Source: Lysinibacillus sp. FSL K6-0232
Lineage (GTDB): Bacteria; Bacillota; Bacilli; Bacillales_A; Planococcaceae
Assembly: GCF_038008325.1 (NCBI RefSeq)
Contig: NZ_JBBOYW010000001.1
Coordinates: forward strand, 3,689,501-3,753,500
DNA length: 64,000 bases
Direction of reading: 5' to 3'
The position numbers and the translations under genes are program-made. The stretch's first letter is position 1, and every line of letters starts with the position of its first letter. The notes below the pieces were generated by a model, which did no database searches, was not told the DNA's origin, and was given only the letters and a program-made list of their open reading frames with translations. Below are positions 18,158-27,057 of the stretch, piece by piece.

Positions 18158-18904
18158 TTAGATAATATAAATTAATTCATCATGCTTTGTTTTTAAAATA
18201 GTATCTAAGTCATCCCAAATTTCATCAAGAAAAGAATATTCAGATAGGTTACGTACCTCTATACCATAGGCTACCTTTGGCTTTTCAATGCGATATAATG
18301 ACAATAATGCGCCCTCTTTCGCAAAGGAGCGATAGGAACGTAAAAAATCAGGTGAAATAGTAGGAATACTGGACTTGGCCTTTCGACGCCAAAAGCCTGT
18401 AGTTCGCTCCTTTTCACGTATTAAACAATTAAAAACATTTGCAACTAACACATCTGAATCGCTTAAATGTCGAAAATAAATTTTAGTCATTTTCTCTGCC
18501 TTTGAAGAATAATAAACAAATCTATTTTGTAATTTATTAAAAAACGGAGATGTAATCGGTTCCTTTTTATGGCTTATGTAAAGTAGCTCACCTTGCTCCA
18601 TTGGCGTTAAATGATCTAACCTTTTTTCATCCATAAAATCAACCCAGCATAGCTCCTTAGACTCTGCTGATTTTTTAACAAATCGAGGAACTTCTTCGTC
18701 CAGCACATATTCAAACTGTGTATGCATATTAAAGGAGCCATCATCATAGGAATGCTTTAACAACAGTAAGTGATGCAGTGGTTCAAGTGCAGCCACAAAT
18801 TGCGAAAATTTTAACCCGCTAAAAATGACAAATTTATCAACCTCATTCATATGAATATAAATATGATACATAAAATCATCAGCTGACTTTAATTTTTTAG
18901 CCAC
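18158..18904 (-). CDS. Conserved-looking protein of unknown function
   Basis: Not recognised. About 248 residues, no signal peptide or TM helix, mixed alpha/beta composition. Readable patches are MYHIYIHMNEVDKFVIFSG, ELCWVDFMDEKRLDHLTPME, GELLYISHKKEP and KMTKIYFRHLSDSDVLVANVF. The C terminus repeats an acidic/hydrophobic pattern (SFLDEIWDDLDTILKTKHDEL). The GTG at 18904 is favoured by GGGGTGAT five bases before it; ATG at 18910 and GTG at 18925 remain possible. Single gene, with its own terminator, divergent from rodA. Confidence 0.75.
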   Translation of the reverse strand: MAKKLKSADDFMYHIYIHMNEVDKFVIFSGLKFSQFVAALEPLHHLLLLKHSYDDGSFNMHTQFEYVLDEEVPRFVKKSAESKELCWVDFMDEKRLDHLTPMEQGELLYISHKKEPITSPFFNKLQNRFVYYSSKAEKMTKIYFRHLSDSDVLVANVFNCLIREKERTTGFWRRKAKSSIPTISPDFLRSYRSFAKEGALLSLYRIEKPKVAYGIEVRNLSEYSFLDEIWDDLDTILKTKHDELIYII

Positions 18905-19124
18905 AACCATCACCCCATTCTTCACTACATTATAAGTCTAAACGTAATTTTTTTGAAACATTTTATATGAATTGTCGTCACAACTATATACACAGGCATA
19001 AAAATGTTTTTTGCGTTATAATAGGAACGTTACACATGCATTTGCATACTACTCAATAAGTATATGTAATGTAATATATTATATCTACTGATATTGAGAT
19101 ACTATTTTAATTTAGGTGGCTTTT

Positions 19125-20312
19125 ATGGAAAATAAACGAAATTTCGCAAATCGTTTTGACTGGACACTTGCTTTTATTCTTTTTACTTTTCTAATCATTA
19201 GTTTATTAGCTATTGCCTCAGCACAAACATCTGGTCAATATGGTATCAACTATGTACCAAAGCAAATACAATGGTATGTAATTGGTGTAATTATTATTAG
19301 CATTGTCATGTTTTTTGAACCTGAGCAATATAAAAAAATGTCATGGTATATGTATGGCGCAGGAATCGCCTTGTTAGTATTGCTGATTTTTATGCCTGAG
19401 GGACCAAATCAGATTGGTCAACCCGTAAATGGTGCAAAAAGCTGGTATCATACACCAATTGGGAACATTCAGCCCTCCGAGTTTATGAAAACTTTTTATA
19501 TTTTAGCGCTTGCACGACTAATTAGTAAGCATCATGAAATTCATCCATTGCGCTCACTCAAAACGGACTTTTTATTATTAGGAAAAATTGCTGTAACATT
19601 AATTATACCTTTGGCGATTATTTTGCAGCAGCCTGACCTTGGTTCGGCACTAGTGTTCTTTGCCATTACTGCAGCACTTATTATTGTAGCAGGCATCTCT
19701 TGGAAAATCATTTTACCAGTCTTTTTCGGCGGTGTCGCAGCAGGTGGTGCATTACTTTGGATGGCACTGTATATGCAAGATTTCTTAGAAACCACATTCG
19801 GCTTTAAGACATATCAATTTGCTCGAATTTATTCTTGGCTAGACCCATATTCATATTCCTCTAGCGACGGCTATCATTTAATAACATCGTTAAATGCCAT
19901 TGGCTCAGGTGAAATTTTCGGTAAGGGCTTTAGAAACCGTGAAGTATACGTTGCCGAAAACCATACTGATTTTATTTTTACAGTTATTGGCGAGGAATGG
20001 GGCTTTATTGGTGCAAGTATTGTTATTTGTATGTTCTTTTTATTAATTTATCATTTAACAAAAACAACACTGCTATTAAAAGACCCATTCTCAACATATG
20101 TATGTGCTGGCATTATCGCGATGATTACGTTCCATGTCTTTGAAAATATAGGAATGACGATTCAGTTATTACCAATTACAGGCATCCCTCTACCATTCAT
20201 TAGCTATGGGGGAAGCTCACTGATGGGCAATGCCTTAGCGATTGGTCTAGTCTTTAGTATGCGATTCCACTATCGCACATATATGTTTACAACCTATGAC
20301 GAAGATGAATAA
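19125..20312 (+). CDS. rodA: SEDS-family peptidoglycan glycosyltransferase RodA
   Basis: Polytopic membrane protein of 395 residues that polymerises lipid II with a class B penicillin-binding protein for side-wall growth. About ten TM helices. Signature segments are GAKSWYHTPIGNIQPSEFMK, LQQPDLGSALVFFAI, the large extracellular loop SWLDPYSYSSSDGYHLI, VIGEEWGFIGA, and the C-terminal PLPFISYGGSSLMGNA. It is closer to RodA than FtsW by length. AGGTGG lies five bases before the ATG at 19125. Confidence 0.92.
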   Translation: MENKRNFANRFDWTLAFILFTFLIISLLAIASAQTSGQYGINYVPKQIQWYVIGVIIISIVMFFEPEQYKKMSWYMYGAGIALLVLLIFMPEGPNQIGQPVNGAKSWYHTPIGNIQPSEFMKTFYILALARLISKHHEIHPLRSLKTDFLLLGKIAVTLIIPLAIILQQPDLGSALVFFAITAALIIVAGISWKIILPVFFGGVAAGGALLWMALYMQDFLETTFGFKTYQFARIYSWLDPYSYSSSDGYHLITSLNAIGSGEIFGKGFRNREVYVAENHTDFIFTVIGEEWGFIGASIVICMFFLLIYHLTKTTLLLKDPFSTYVCAGIIAMITFHVFENIGMTIQLLPITGIPLPFISYGGSSLMGNALAIGLVFSMRFHYRTYMFTTYDEDE

Positions 20313-20319
20313 TGATAGA

Positions 20320-20356
20320 AAAAGGGAAACCTCTTGGCATGAAGAGATTTCCCTTT
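20320..20356 (+). terminator. Terminator after rodA
   Basis: AAAAGGGAAACCTCTT pairs with AAGAGATTTCCCTTTT; eight bases after the rodA stop. Confidence 0.88.
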
Positions 20357-20371
20357 TCTATTGTAAACGAG

Positions 20372-20509
20372 TTAAGCTTGAACTTGCGGAGTCTGCGTTG
20401 GTGGTGTCAGCACTTTTAAAAGTTCTAGTCGAGACTTTGTTACAGTGGCTGTTACACCCAACTTAGATAAATTCGAAACAATCTTTTTCAAATCTACTTC
20501 CTTCGTCAT
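20372..20509 (-). CDS. Small protein, 45 residues, possibly of the Lmo0850 type
   Basis: Too short for usual ORF calling. The ATG has AGGTGG eight bases upstream. The protein begins MTKEVDLKKIVSNLSKLGV and continues TATVTKSRLELLKVLTPPT, ending in a Gln/Pro/Ala tail. A helical segment followed by a TKSRLELL motif resembles the short Lmo0850-like proteins of Bacillales, from memory only. Soluble, basic/amphipathic, function unknown. It sits alone on the minus strand between the rodA terminator and the next transporter gene. Confidence 0.7.
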   Translation of the reverse strand: MTKEVDLKKIVSNLSKLGVTATVTKSRLELLKVLTPPTQTPQVQA

Positions 20510-20825
20510 ACATTCCACCTCAATCTTTCCTCGATTTTATATAACGTATCATGTACAAAAAAAGTTTCATTTTTTCACGAGTATGATGTCTGACAATTTT
20601 ATCATACCATTTAACTCGACTTTTAAATTTTTCATTTTTGTTACAATGTAAATTTTGCATCAATATCCACAAATTTATACTACCCTAAATTATACTATGT
20701 TATGCATACTGAGCTTGAATAAATTTCATTATTCTAGCTATCCTCTTCCTCCGTTCCTTGTAATAGTAGGAACAAGAAGGGTAGAATAGACATATTGAAA
20801 TTATCGTATGAAAGCAGGGAACTGT
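20510..20825. other. Intergenic region with divergent promoters
   Basis: About 315 bases without a gene. Plus strand TTGTAA (20758-20763), 18-base spacer, TAGAAT (20782-20787) is a reasonable promoter for the transporter that follows. Minus strand TATAAA around 20541 may serve the 45-residue gene. Nothing else recognised. Confidence 0.4.
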
Positions 20826-21998
20826 ATGAAAAGGGCAATTTTATTGTTAATGTCTGTTCAATTCCTCGTCTATTTAGGCTTTGGTATTATTATTCCTGTC
20901 TTACCAGAGGTTATTGTGCAGCAACATTGGAATGATCTTCATGTTGGTGGTTTATTGACAGTATATTCACTTGCAAGCTTTTTTACTGCTCCACTTTGGG
21001 GCATGCTATCAGATAAGATAGGTCGTAAACAACTAATTTTAACAGGCTTAATCGGCTTTAGTCTTAGCTTCGTTATTTTCTCATTGTTTATTAATAATCT
21101 AGCTATTTTGTATATATCACGTATTGTAGGTGGTTTATTTTCAGGAGCGCTCTATACAGCTGTAACAGGCTTTATTGCAGATATATCTAATGAGGAGAAT
21201 CGCAATAAATATATGGGCTTTATGGGTATGTCCATCGGTCTAGGCTTTATCTTCGGTCCTGCTATTGGAGGAATGCTTGGGCACTATAGTCTTCAATTAC
21301 CATTTATAACTTCTGCTGTATTAATTGCACTATTATTTATTTATGCAAGTATTGTCTTAAAAGAACCTGAAAAACGAAAAGATGCCAATAAACGTGCTAT
21401 CGTGCCGCAAGGTGCTAGAAAAATGCTGCAATATCGGGTGCGTTATTTATTTATGTTCTCTTTTTTAGTAACCTTTATGCTGGCTGGTGTTGAGGCTACA
21501 TTCCAGCTATTTCAAATCGAGAAAATTCAAATTACCCCATTGCAAATTGGCTATTTATTTATGTTTAGTGGCTTCGTGGATGCAGCCATTCAAGGAGGCG
21601 TTGTACGACGAATAAAAAATGGCAGCGAAACATCTTGGTTAATCGGTGCACAGCTCATCACAGCTATAGGAATGCTATTATTTACACTTACAGCAAATCT
21701 ATTGCTGGCTGGACTTGCGCTATGTGTCTTTACGGCTGGAAACGCGCTTGCTAGAACATGTGTGGTATCACTATCATCAAAAGAGTCAGGTGGTCAATAT
21801 GGAACGGCGGCAGGGCTATCCTATTCAATGGACAACTTAGGGCGTATTCTTGGACCATTATTTTTCACTTGGTTATTTACAGTACAACCAAGCCTTGGTT
21901 ACTATACATCAGCAGCTATAGCTATTCTTTCAATAAGTCTTATTTATTTCTATAAAGCTTCTAGTAAATCTTTGCGTTTTAAAGAAGCTCAAGATTAA
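20826..21998 (+). CDS. MFS multidrug efflux transporter (NorA/Bmr/TetA-like)
   Basis: 390-residue drug:H+ antiporter with 12 predicted TM helices. The motif A loop between TM2 and TM3 is GMLSDKIGRKQLIL, and the motif C-like Gly/Pro-rich TM5 is GLGFIFGPAIGGMLGH. A short basic central loop (LKEPEKRKDANKR) divides the halves. Drug/H+ antiporters of this shape include Bmr, Blt and NorA; the substrate cannot be assigned. The ATG at 20826 has GCAGGGA six bases before it; an ATG six codons upstream has no ribosome site. No regulator gene is adjacent. Confidence 0.87.
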   Translation: MKRAILLLMSVQFLVYLGFGIIIPVLPEVIVQQHWNDLHVGGLLTVYSLASFFTAPLWGMLSDKIGRKQLILTGLIGFSLSFVIFSLFINNLAILYISRIVGGLFSGALYTAVTGFIADISNEENRNKYMGFMGMSIGLGFIFGPAIGGMLGHYSLQLPFITSAVLIALLFIYASIVLKEPEKRKDANKRAIVPQGARKMLQYRVRYLFMFSFLVTFMLAGVEATFQLFQIEKIQITPLQIGYLFMFSGFVDAAIQGGVVRRIKNGSETSWLIGAQLITAIGMLLFTLTANLLLAGLALCVFTAGNALARTCVVSLSSKESGGQYGTAAGLSYSMDNLGRILGPLFFTWLFTVQPSLGYYTSAAIAILSISLIYFYKASSKSLRFKEAQD

Positions 21999-22084
21999 AG
22001 AAGATATTGCTACATATCTCCTTTCCTTATGTAAAGTAGGCTATACTTATTATATTGCGAATTACAGTAAAGGCAGGTATAAGA

Positions 22085-23542
22085 ATGAGCATTTTTACAG
22101 ATGTACAATATTTAGTACCTTTAATTTCATTTTTTAATATTTTAGCAGCCCTAACCATTATCTTTTTAGAACGTAAAGATGCTACCTCTACATGGGCATG
22201 GATTCTCGTATTATTTTTCCTACCGTTAGTCGGGTTTATTTTGTATTTATTACTCGGAAGACAGCTACGAAAAAAACATTTATTCCGTTGGGAAGGACGT
22301 AAGGATATCGGGATTGATAATCTTATTAGCTACCAAATGGAGGCTATTCGAAAAGAAACATTCGAGTTCCGTATTGCCAATGCTGAGAATTATCAAGAAA
22401 TGATTTATATGCATTTGAAAACAAACAATGCCGTATTAACACAGGACAACCATCTCGATATTTTTGATGATGGTGCTAATAAATTTGAACAGCTTTTAAA
22501 AGATATTGAAGCGGCGAAAGATCATATCCATATTCAGTATTATATTTTCCGTCTTGATGACTTAGGAACGCGTATTGTTAATGCACTTATAAAAAAGGCA
22601 AAGCAAGGTGTGAAAGTACGCCTTCTGTATGATGAAATGGGCTCACGTAATGTAAAAAGGCGCCATTTCAAAGAATTACTAAATGCTGGTGGTGAAGTAG
22701 AAGTATTTTTCCCATCTATTTTTCCTCTTCTTAATCCCCGCCTGAATTTTAGAAATCATCGAAAAATCGTTGTTATTGATGGTCGAATTGGCTATATTGG
22801 AGGCTTTAATGTTGGTGATGAATATCTAGGCTTACAGAAGAAGTTTGGTTACTGGAGAGATACACATTTACGTATCGAAGGTAGTGCTGTTCACCCATTG
22901 CAAACACGCTTTTTATTAGACTGGAATCAAGCAAGCGCACATCAGAAAATGGGCTACTCTGATCGCTACTTCCCTGCTATCCCCCAAAAAGGGAATGTAG
23001 GCTTACAAATTGTATCTAGCGGACCAGATTCAGATTGGGAGCAAATTAAAATTGGTTATTTAAAGCTGATTAATATGGCACAAAAATATATTTATATTCA
23101 AACACCTTACTTTATTCCAGATGTAAGCTTTTTAGATGCTATTAAAATCGCTACATTATCTGGCATTGATGTTCGCATTATGATTCCAAATAAGCCTGAT
23201 CATATGTTTGTTTATTGGGCTACATATTCTTATGTAGGGCAGCTATTACGCGCAGGAGCGAAAGTTTATATTTATGAAAAAGGTTTTATTCACGCTAAAG
23301 CAATTATTATTGATGATGAGGCATCAACTGTTGGCACAGCAAATATTGACGTCCGAAGCTTTAGCTTAAACTTTGAGGTCAATGCCTTTATTTATGATGC
23401 TACTATCTCGCACCAGCTTGCAGAGCTATTTGAAAAGGATATTTTTGATTGTACAGAGCTAACATGGGAAATGTATAAAAATCGTTCCTCTCTTATTAAA
23501 TTTAAAGAGTCCATTTCACGTTTATTAACGCCAATACTATAA
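22085..23542 (+). CDS. cls: Cardiolipin synthase
   Basis: 485-residue phospholipase-D-superfamily enzyme that condenses two phosphatidylglycerol molecules into cardiolipin at the membrane. Two N-terminal TM helices (VPLISFFNILAALTIIFL and WAWILVLFFLPLVGFILYLL) precede two HKD motifs: H225-K227-D232 (HRKIVVIDG, then IGGFNVGDEY) and H403-K405-D410 (HAKAIIIDD, then TANIDVRS). Both catalytic sets are intact. GGCAGG lies before the ATG at 22085. Downstream of the efflux gene but with a separate intergenic region. Confidence 0.95.
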   Translation: MSIFTDVQYLVPLISFFNILAALTIIFLERKDATSTWAWILVLFFLPLVGFILYLLLGRQLRKKHLFRWEGRKDIGIDNLISYQMEAIRKETFEFRIANAENYQEMIYMHLKTNNAVLTQDNHLDIFDDGANKFEQLLKDIEAAKDHIHIQYYIFRLDDLGTRIVNALIKKAKQGVKVRLLYDEMGSRNVKRRHFKELLNAGGEVEVFFPSIFPLLNPRLNFRNHRKIVVIDGRIGYIGGFNVGDEYLGLQKKFGYWRDTHLRIEGSAVHPLQTRFLLDWNQASAHQKMGYSDRYFPAIPQKGNVGLQIVSSGPDSDWEQIKIGYLKLINMAQKYIYIQTPYFIPDVSFLDAIKIATLSGIDVRIMIPNKPDHMFVYWATYSYVGQLLRAGAKVYIYEKGFIHAKAIIIDDEASTVGTANIDVRSFSLNFEVNAFIYDATISHQLAELFEKDIFDCTELTWEMYKNRSSLIKFKESISRLLTPIL

Positions 23543-23548
23543 ATAAAA

Positions 23549-23587
23549 GAAAGGAAGAGAGCTGAACGCTACTCTTCCCTTTTTTTA
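23549..23587. terminator. Terminator between convergent cls and carboxypeptidase genes
   Basis: GGAAGAG pairs with CTCTTCC, followed by T9 on the plus strand and A/T on the other. Confidence 0.75.
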
Positions 23588-24370
23588 TTTCACACCTAAA
23601 TATTCTTCTAATGTAATGTTTTGCTGAGTAATTTCTTTCGCGATGTCTTTACCAACGTAACGGTAATGCCAGGACTCATACATATACCCTGTAATATCCT
23701 CTTTATTTTGCGGGAATCGTAAAATAAAGCCGTACTCTTGTGCATGTGCAAATAACCATTGCCCTGCTGGCGTTTCTCCAAATTCCTCTGTTAGCCATAA
23801 ATCTTCTTTGCCACGTTCCCCAATATCAAACGCCAGACCTGTTTGGTGTTCTGAATAGCCTGGACGAGCACTGTAGCGATCCGCTGCTGCTTGTCCATCA
23901 CGCTGCACATAATTGTTATATAAAGTTGTTTGATATTCAAACGAACGATAACCACTAAAGGCAACTAAATCAAAGCCCTGTTGCTTGGCAGCAGCTAACA
24001 TTTGGTCTAATGCTTGCTTTGCTTCTGGATTTTCACCAGGCGCAAAGGTTGATGGCAACGGATAAATTTTATTTGCTAATAAAATACCATTAATATAAGT
24101 CGGCTCTGTTGGTAGCTCTTGATTTGGAACATAGCCATTTTCATCCACTTGCTGTTCTGGCTTAGCAGGAACCTCAGCTGTATTGTCTGGTTTATCTGTT
24201 GTAGGAGAGGAATCCTCCTTTACTGGTTCGGTTGGTTCGGTTATTTTAGGTTGCTCATTTGATGCTATATTCGCTTGATTATTTTTATAGTTATACACTA
24301 CAAAAATAGCAACAATCAATGTGATCGAAATACATGCACCAATGATAAGTGGAAGACGTTTATTTTTCAC
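23585..24370 (-). CDS. Membrane-anchored D-alanyl-D-alanine carboxypeptidase (peptidase M15B, VanY/DacB-like)
   Basis: 261 residues. One N-terminal TM helix (LPLIIGACISITLIVAIFVV), a Pro/Glu/Thr-rich linker (about 35-80), then the M15B zinc peptidase: FSGYRSFEYQ, SARPGYSEHQTGLAFDIG (His and Asp zinc ligands), and ESWHYRYVG (third ligand). It trims the terminal D-Ala from peptidoglycan stem peptides outside the cell. The GTG at 24370 has AAGGGG eight bases upstream. VanY-like in domain, but no van resistance genes are near, so a housekeeping wall role is likely. Confidence 0.9.
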   Translation of the reverse strand: MKNKRLPLIIGACISITLIVAIFVVYNYKNNQANIASNEQPKITEPTEPVKEDSSPTTDKPDNTAEVPAKPEQQVDENGYVPNQELPTEPTYINGILLANKIYPLPSTFAPGENPEAKQALDQMLAAAKQQGFDLVAFSGYRSFEYQTTLYNNYVQRDGQAAADRYSARPGYSEHQTGLAFDIGERGKEDLWLTEEFGETPAGQWLFAHAQEYGFILRFPQNKEDITGYMYESWHYRYVGKDIAKEITQQNITLEEYLGVK

Positions 24371-24522
24371 TATTGATACCCCTTTTAAAAATATCAGGTA
24401 CGAAAAGCTCAACAAATAACGAGAACATTATTCCTACCTGTTCTATTATTGATTTGACTATTATACTCTTATTTTAACACTGTTCACATCTTTAGGTGTA
24501 AATTCCTACATAATTATTTAAA

Positions 24523-24774
24523 TTAGTTTGTAAGAATAATAAATAATACTACAATAGACGCAATCGCGAAAAAGATTGCCATATACTTCATCCATTTTGC
24601 CTCTTTTATGTAACCTTGCTCCTCAAAGCTTTTTGCTCGAAATCCATTCGATAATGCAAACATAATTGTCATCGCCAACACAGCAAAGTTAAAATTCCCC
24701 ATAATAATAAAGACAAGTGCGATAATACTAAAAATCGCCACTAAAATTGATGATAACCATTTTCTATTTAACAT
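24523..24774 (-). CDS. Small membrane protein, 83 residues, unknown
   Basis: Three predicted TM helices (WLSSILVAIFSIIALVFIIMG; FAVLAMTIMFALS; MKYMAIFFAIASIVVLFIIL) with a short charged loop (RAKSFEEQGYIKEAKW) between the last two. A strong AGGAGG site precedes the ATG. It is separated from yidC by a terminator. I do not recognise the family. Confidence 0.8.
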   Translation of the reverse strand: MLNRKWLSSILVAIFSIIALVFIIMGNFNFAVLAMTIMFALSNGFRAKSFEEQGYIKEAKWMKYMAIFFAIASIVVLFIILTN

Positions 24775-24785
24775 AGTGTCCTCCT

Positions 24786-24816
24786 AAAAAAATCGAGGCA
24801 ACAAAGGCGCCTCGAC
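24786..24816 (-). terminator. Terminator after yidC
   Basis: TCGAGGC pairs with GCCTCGA, followed by T7 on the minus strand; 17 bases past the yidC stop. Confidence 0.88.
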
Positions 24817-24832
24817 ATAGTAACTAACCAAT

Positions 24833-25594
24833 TTATGATGTTGCTTTTTCAGGATGCTCCGAGTAATATTTACGTCCAATATATGTTTGAAGAATCAGCA
24901 ATGCACCACTAACAGACCAGTACAGAGGCAATGCAGCCATAGAGGACATCGAGATAAAGACAATCATAATTGGTGAAATATAAATAAACATTTTCATTTG
25001 AGCTTTTTGCTGCTCAGGTACAGTCCATAATGATACACGTGCTTGAACAAGGTAAACAATACCTGCAATAATTGTCATTGTAATATCAGGTGATCCTAAG
25101 CTAAACCATAAAAATTCATGTGATTTCACATCTGCTGAATATAAAATCGAGAAGTAAAGCCCCATAATGATTGGCATTTGGATTAACATTGGTAAACAGC
25201 CCATATTCAATGGATTAATGCCATGCTTTTGGTAAAGAGCCATCATTTCCTGTTGATATTGCGTTTGCTCTTCCTTTGTTTTCGCTTCCTTCATTTTTTT
25301 CTGAACAGCTTCCATTTCAGGCTTAAACGCATCCATTTTCGTCTTCATTACTTGCTGTTGACGATAGTTTTTTAACATAATCGGCATTAAGACTAAACGA
25401 ATTAGTACTGTAATGGCAATAATGGCTAAGCCGTAGCTTCCAGAAAAAATATCATGCCCGAAAAACTCCAATAAAAATTCCATAGGTTTCACAAAGATAC
25501 TATAGAAAAAACCTTCTTTGTTTTCCACAGCTTGACAGCCACTAAGCACAAAAACAGCAAGCCCAAGCACTGAAAATAATTTCAAATTTTTCAT
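24833..25594 (-). CDS. yidC: YidC/Oxa1-family membrane protein insertase
   Basis: 253-residue lipoprotein insertase: lipobox VLSGC with Cys20, then five TM helices. The conserved core is visible: YGLAIIAITVLIRLVLMPIM (TM1 with the hydrophilic-groove Arg), a charged coiled-coil hairpin (MKTKMDAFKPEMEAVQKKMK...), NPLNMGCLPMLIQMPIIMGLY, and SAALPLYWSVSGAL-like TM5. It inserts membrane proteins with or without SecYEG. Bacillales carry two such proteins (SpoIIIJ and YqjG); which one this is cannot be decided here. No mifM-like leader peptide was seen. Confidence 0.93.
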   Translation of the reverse strand: MKNLKLFSVLGLAVFVLSGCQAVENKEGFFYSIFVKPMEFLLEFFGHDIFSGSYGLAIIAITVLIRLVLMPIMLKNYRQQQVMKTKMDAFKPEMEAVQKKMKEAKTKEEQTQYQQEMMALYQKHGINPLNMGCLPMLIQMPIIMGLYFSILYSADVKSHEFLWFSLGSPDITMTIIAGIVYLVQARVSLWTVPEQQKAQMKMFIYISPIMIVFISMSSMAALPLYWSVSGALLILQTYIGRKYYSEHPEKATS

Positions 25595-25696
25595 TTTTCC
25601 ACCTACTATTATTTATCAACTACTGTGAAGTATACCTTATAGGCTCCAACTTTATCAAATAGCAAGTGCTACTATTTCCTCTCGCTAATAATGAGC

Positions 25697-25740
25697 AAAA
25701 AGATGCGAGCCTTAGCACTGCTAAACCATTCGCATCTTTT
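25697..25740 (-). terminator. Terminator after the AraC-type gene
   Basis: AAAAGATGCGA pairs with TCGCATCTTTT with a 20-base loop; 18 bases past the stop. Confidence 0.7.
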
Positions 25741-25758
25741 CATTTTGATATTTGAAAA

Positions 25759-26565
25759 TTATACATTTTGTAATTCTGCTTCTGCCATTTCAAAACGATA
25801 AAACTCATGATGAAGCTCATCCCTAAAATGTTTAGGTGTAACACCTGTATATTTTTTGAAAATACGAGTAAAATAGCTTTGGTTACAGAAATGGAATTGG
25901 TCAGAAATAGAAGTAATACTTTTGTTTGTGTGTCGCAAGTAGTATTGTGATTCTTCTACACGTCGAACATTGAGATACTCAACAAGTGTAATACCTACAT
26001 GTTCTCTGAAAATACGCGATAAGTGACTAGTGCTTATATGGAAGTGATTGGCAATACTTTCCACTGTTAAATCATTTTCTAGCTCATCATTTATATACAT
26101 AATCACTTTATTGACCGTTTGGTGTCGGAAAGTCGGCTGTTTGCGATCTGCAATAAAGTAAACAAAGAAGTCAATTAAATCATCTGCAAATTGTAAAAAT
26201 TCCGCGTCCTTCATTTGATTCTCAATCATATCGTTACAAGCAATATTAAAAGCAAATGCTTTTTTAGCAGGCACTTGATTATCTAATAATTTACGAGCAA
26301 CAATTGATGATAAAATAGAAAAATAACTTCGTACAATTTTAATAACCTGCTTGCCAAAACGTATTGAAAGAATATCAATTAATTCATGCAAAGATTTCTT
26401 TGCTTTTGCAGATTCTAAATGGTAAATCTCAAAAATTAACTTCGACTCAATATTAAAAAATTCTTCGACACCGACATATTGGTTAATATTATCGATTTCT
26501 TGGAAGTATCTTTTGGATATCGTTTCTGACATAGAATGTTGATGTAGTTGCATAATCTTCCCCAT
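25759..26565 (-). CDS. AraC-family transcriptional regulator
   Basis: 268 residues. The C-terminal two-HTH AraC DNA-binding domain is clear (about 158-255): VESIANHFHISTSHLSRIFREH and SISDQFHFCNQSYFTRIFKKYTGVTPKHFR. The N-terminal 150 residues are helical, with no cupin sugar-binding fold, and I do not recognise them. An internal ATG (codon 5) has a better-spaced GGGGAAG and may be the true start. The gene is divergent from the LytTR regulator, with nearly 500 AT-rich bases between them. Targets unknown. Confidence 0.88.
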   Translation of the reverse strand: MGKIMQLHQHSMSETISKRYFQEIDNINQYVGVEEFFNIESKLIFEIYHLESAKAKKSLHELIDILSIRFGKQVIKIVRSYFSILSSIVARKLLDNQVPAKKAFAFNIACNDMIENQMKDAEFLQFADDLIDFFVYFIADRKQPTFRHQTVNKVIMYINDELENDLTVESIANHFHISTSHLSRIFREHVGITLVEYLNVRRVEESQYYLRHTNKSITSISDQFHFCNQSYFTRIFKKYTGVTPKHFRDELHHEFYRFEMAEAELQNV

Positions 26566-27057
26566 CTTTCCTCAGAGTACACGAATTGACTAACAATATT
26601 TGACATCAATCCCAACGAATTAAAAATAAGAAAATAGTATTTACTTATTTCCCATAAGAACTGAGTCCTATTTCATATTTTTTTAAAAAAATAACTAAAA
26701 AACAACCCGACTAAAACACCAGATTTTTAAAAAATAGACTATACAGTGAATGTTACCATATTCTGCGATTTCCTTTCAACCACATTTTAATTGTTACTCT
26801 AGTGCTAATTTATCACATATGCATAGTAGAAACCTCGTAAACTTATTCCTTACAATTAAATTTTACCATATACCTATCAAAAAAAATTAGTTATTAAATT
26901 AATGTATTTACAAATTATACAAAACATATTACACCATTTTATTAGATCAATCGACATTTTTCTATTTTATTCCTAAATCTTCTCTATATAATTTATGCGA
27001 ATATGTAGTAAAATAGATAATAAAATTATTTTTAAAAGTTTAAACGAGGTGTTTAAC
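26566..27057. other. AT-rich divergent intergenic region
   Basis: About 490 bases between two divergent regulator genes. A TATAAT (26987-26992) lies before the LytTR gene with a weak -35. No RNA gene, operator palindrome or small ORF with a convincing ribosome site was found. Confidence 0.4.

Noticed and set aside
23585-24370. VanY-type vancomycin resistance determinant
   Set aside because: Only the M15B domain is shared; no vanHAX, vanRS or other resistance genes are nearby, and such carboxypeptidases are common in Bacillales.
25595-25696. MifM-like leader peptide controlling yidC
   Set aside because: No ORF with a ribosome site and stalling-type C terminus was found upstream of yidC on its strand.
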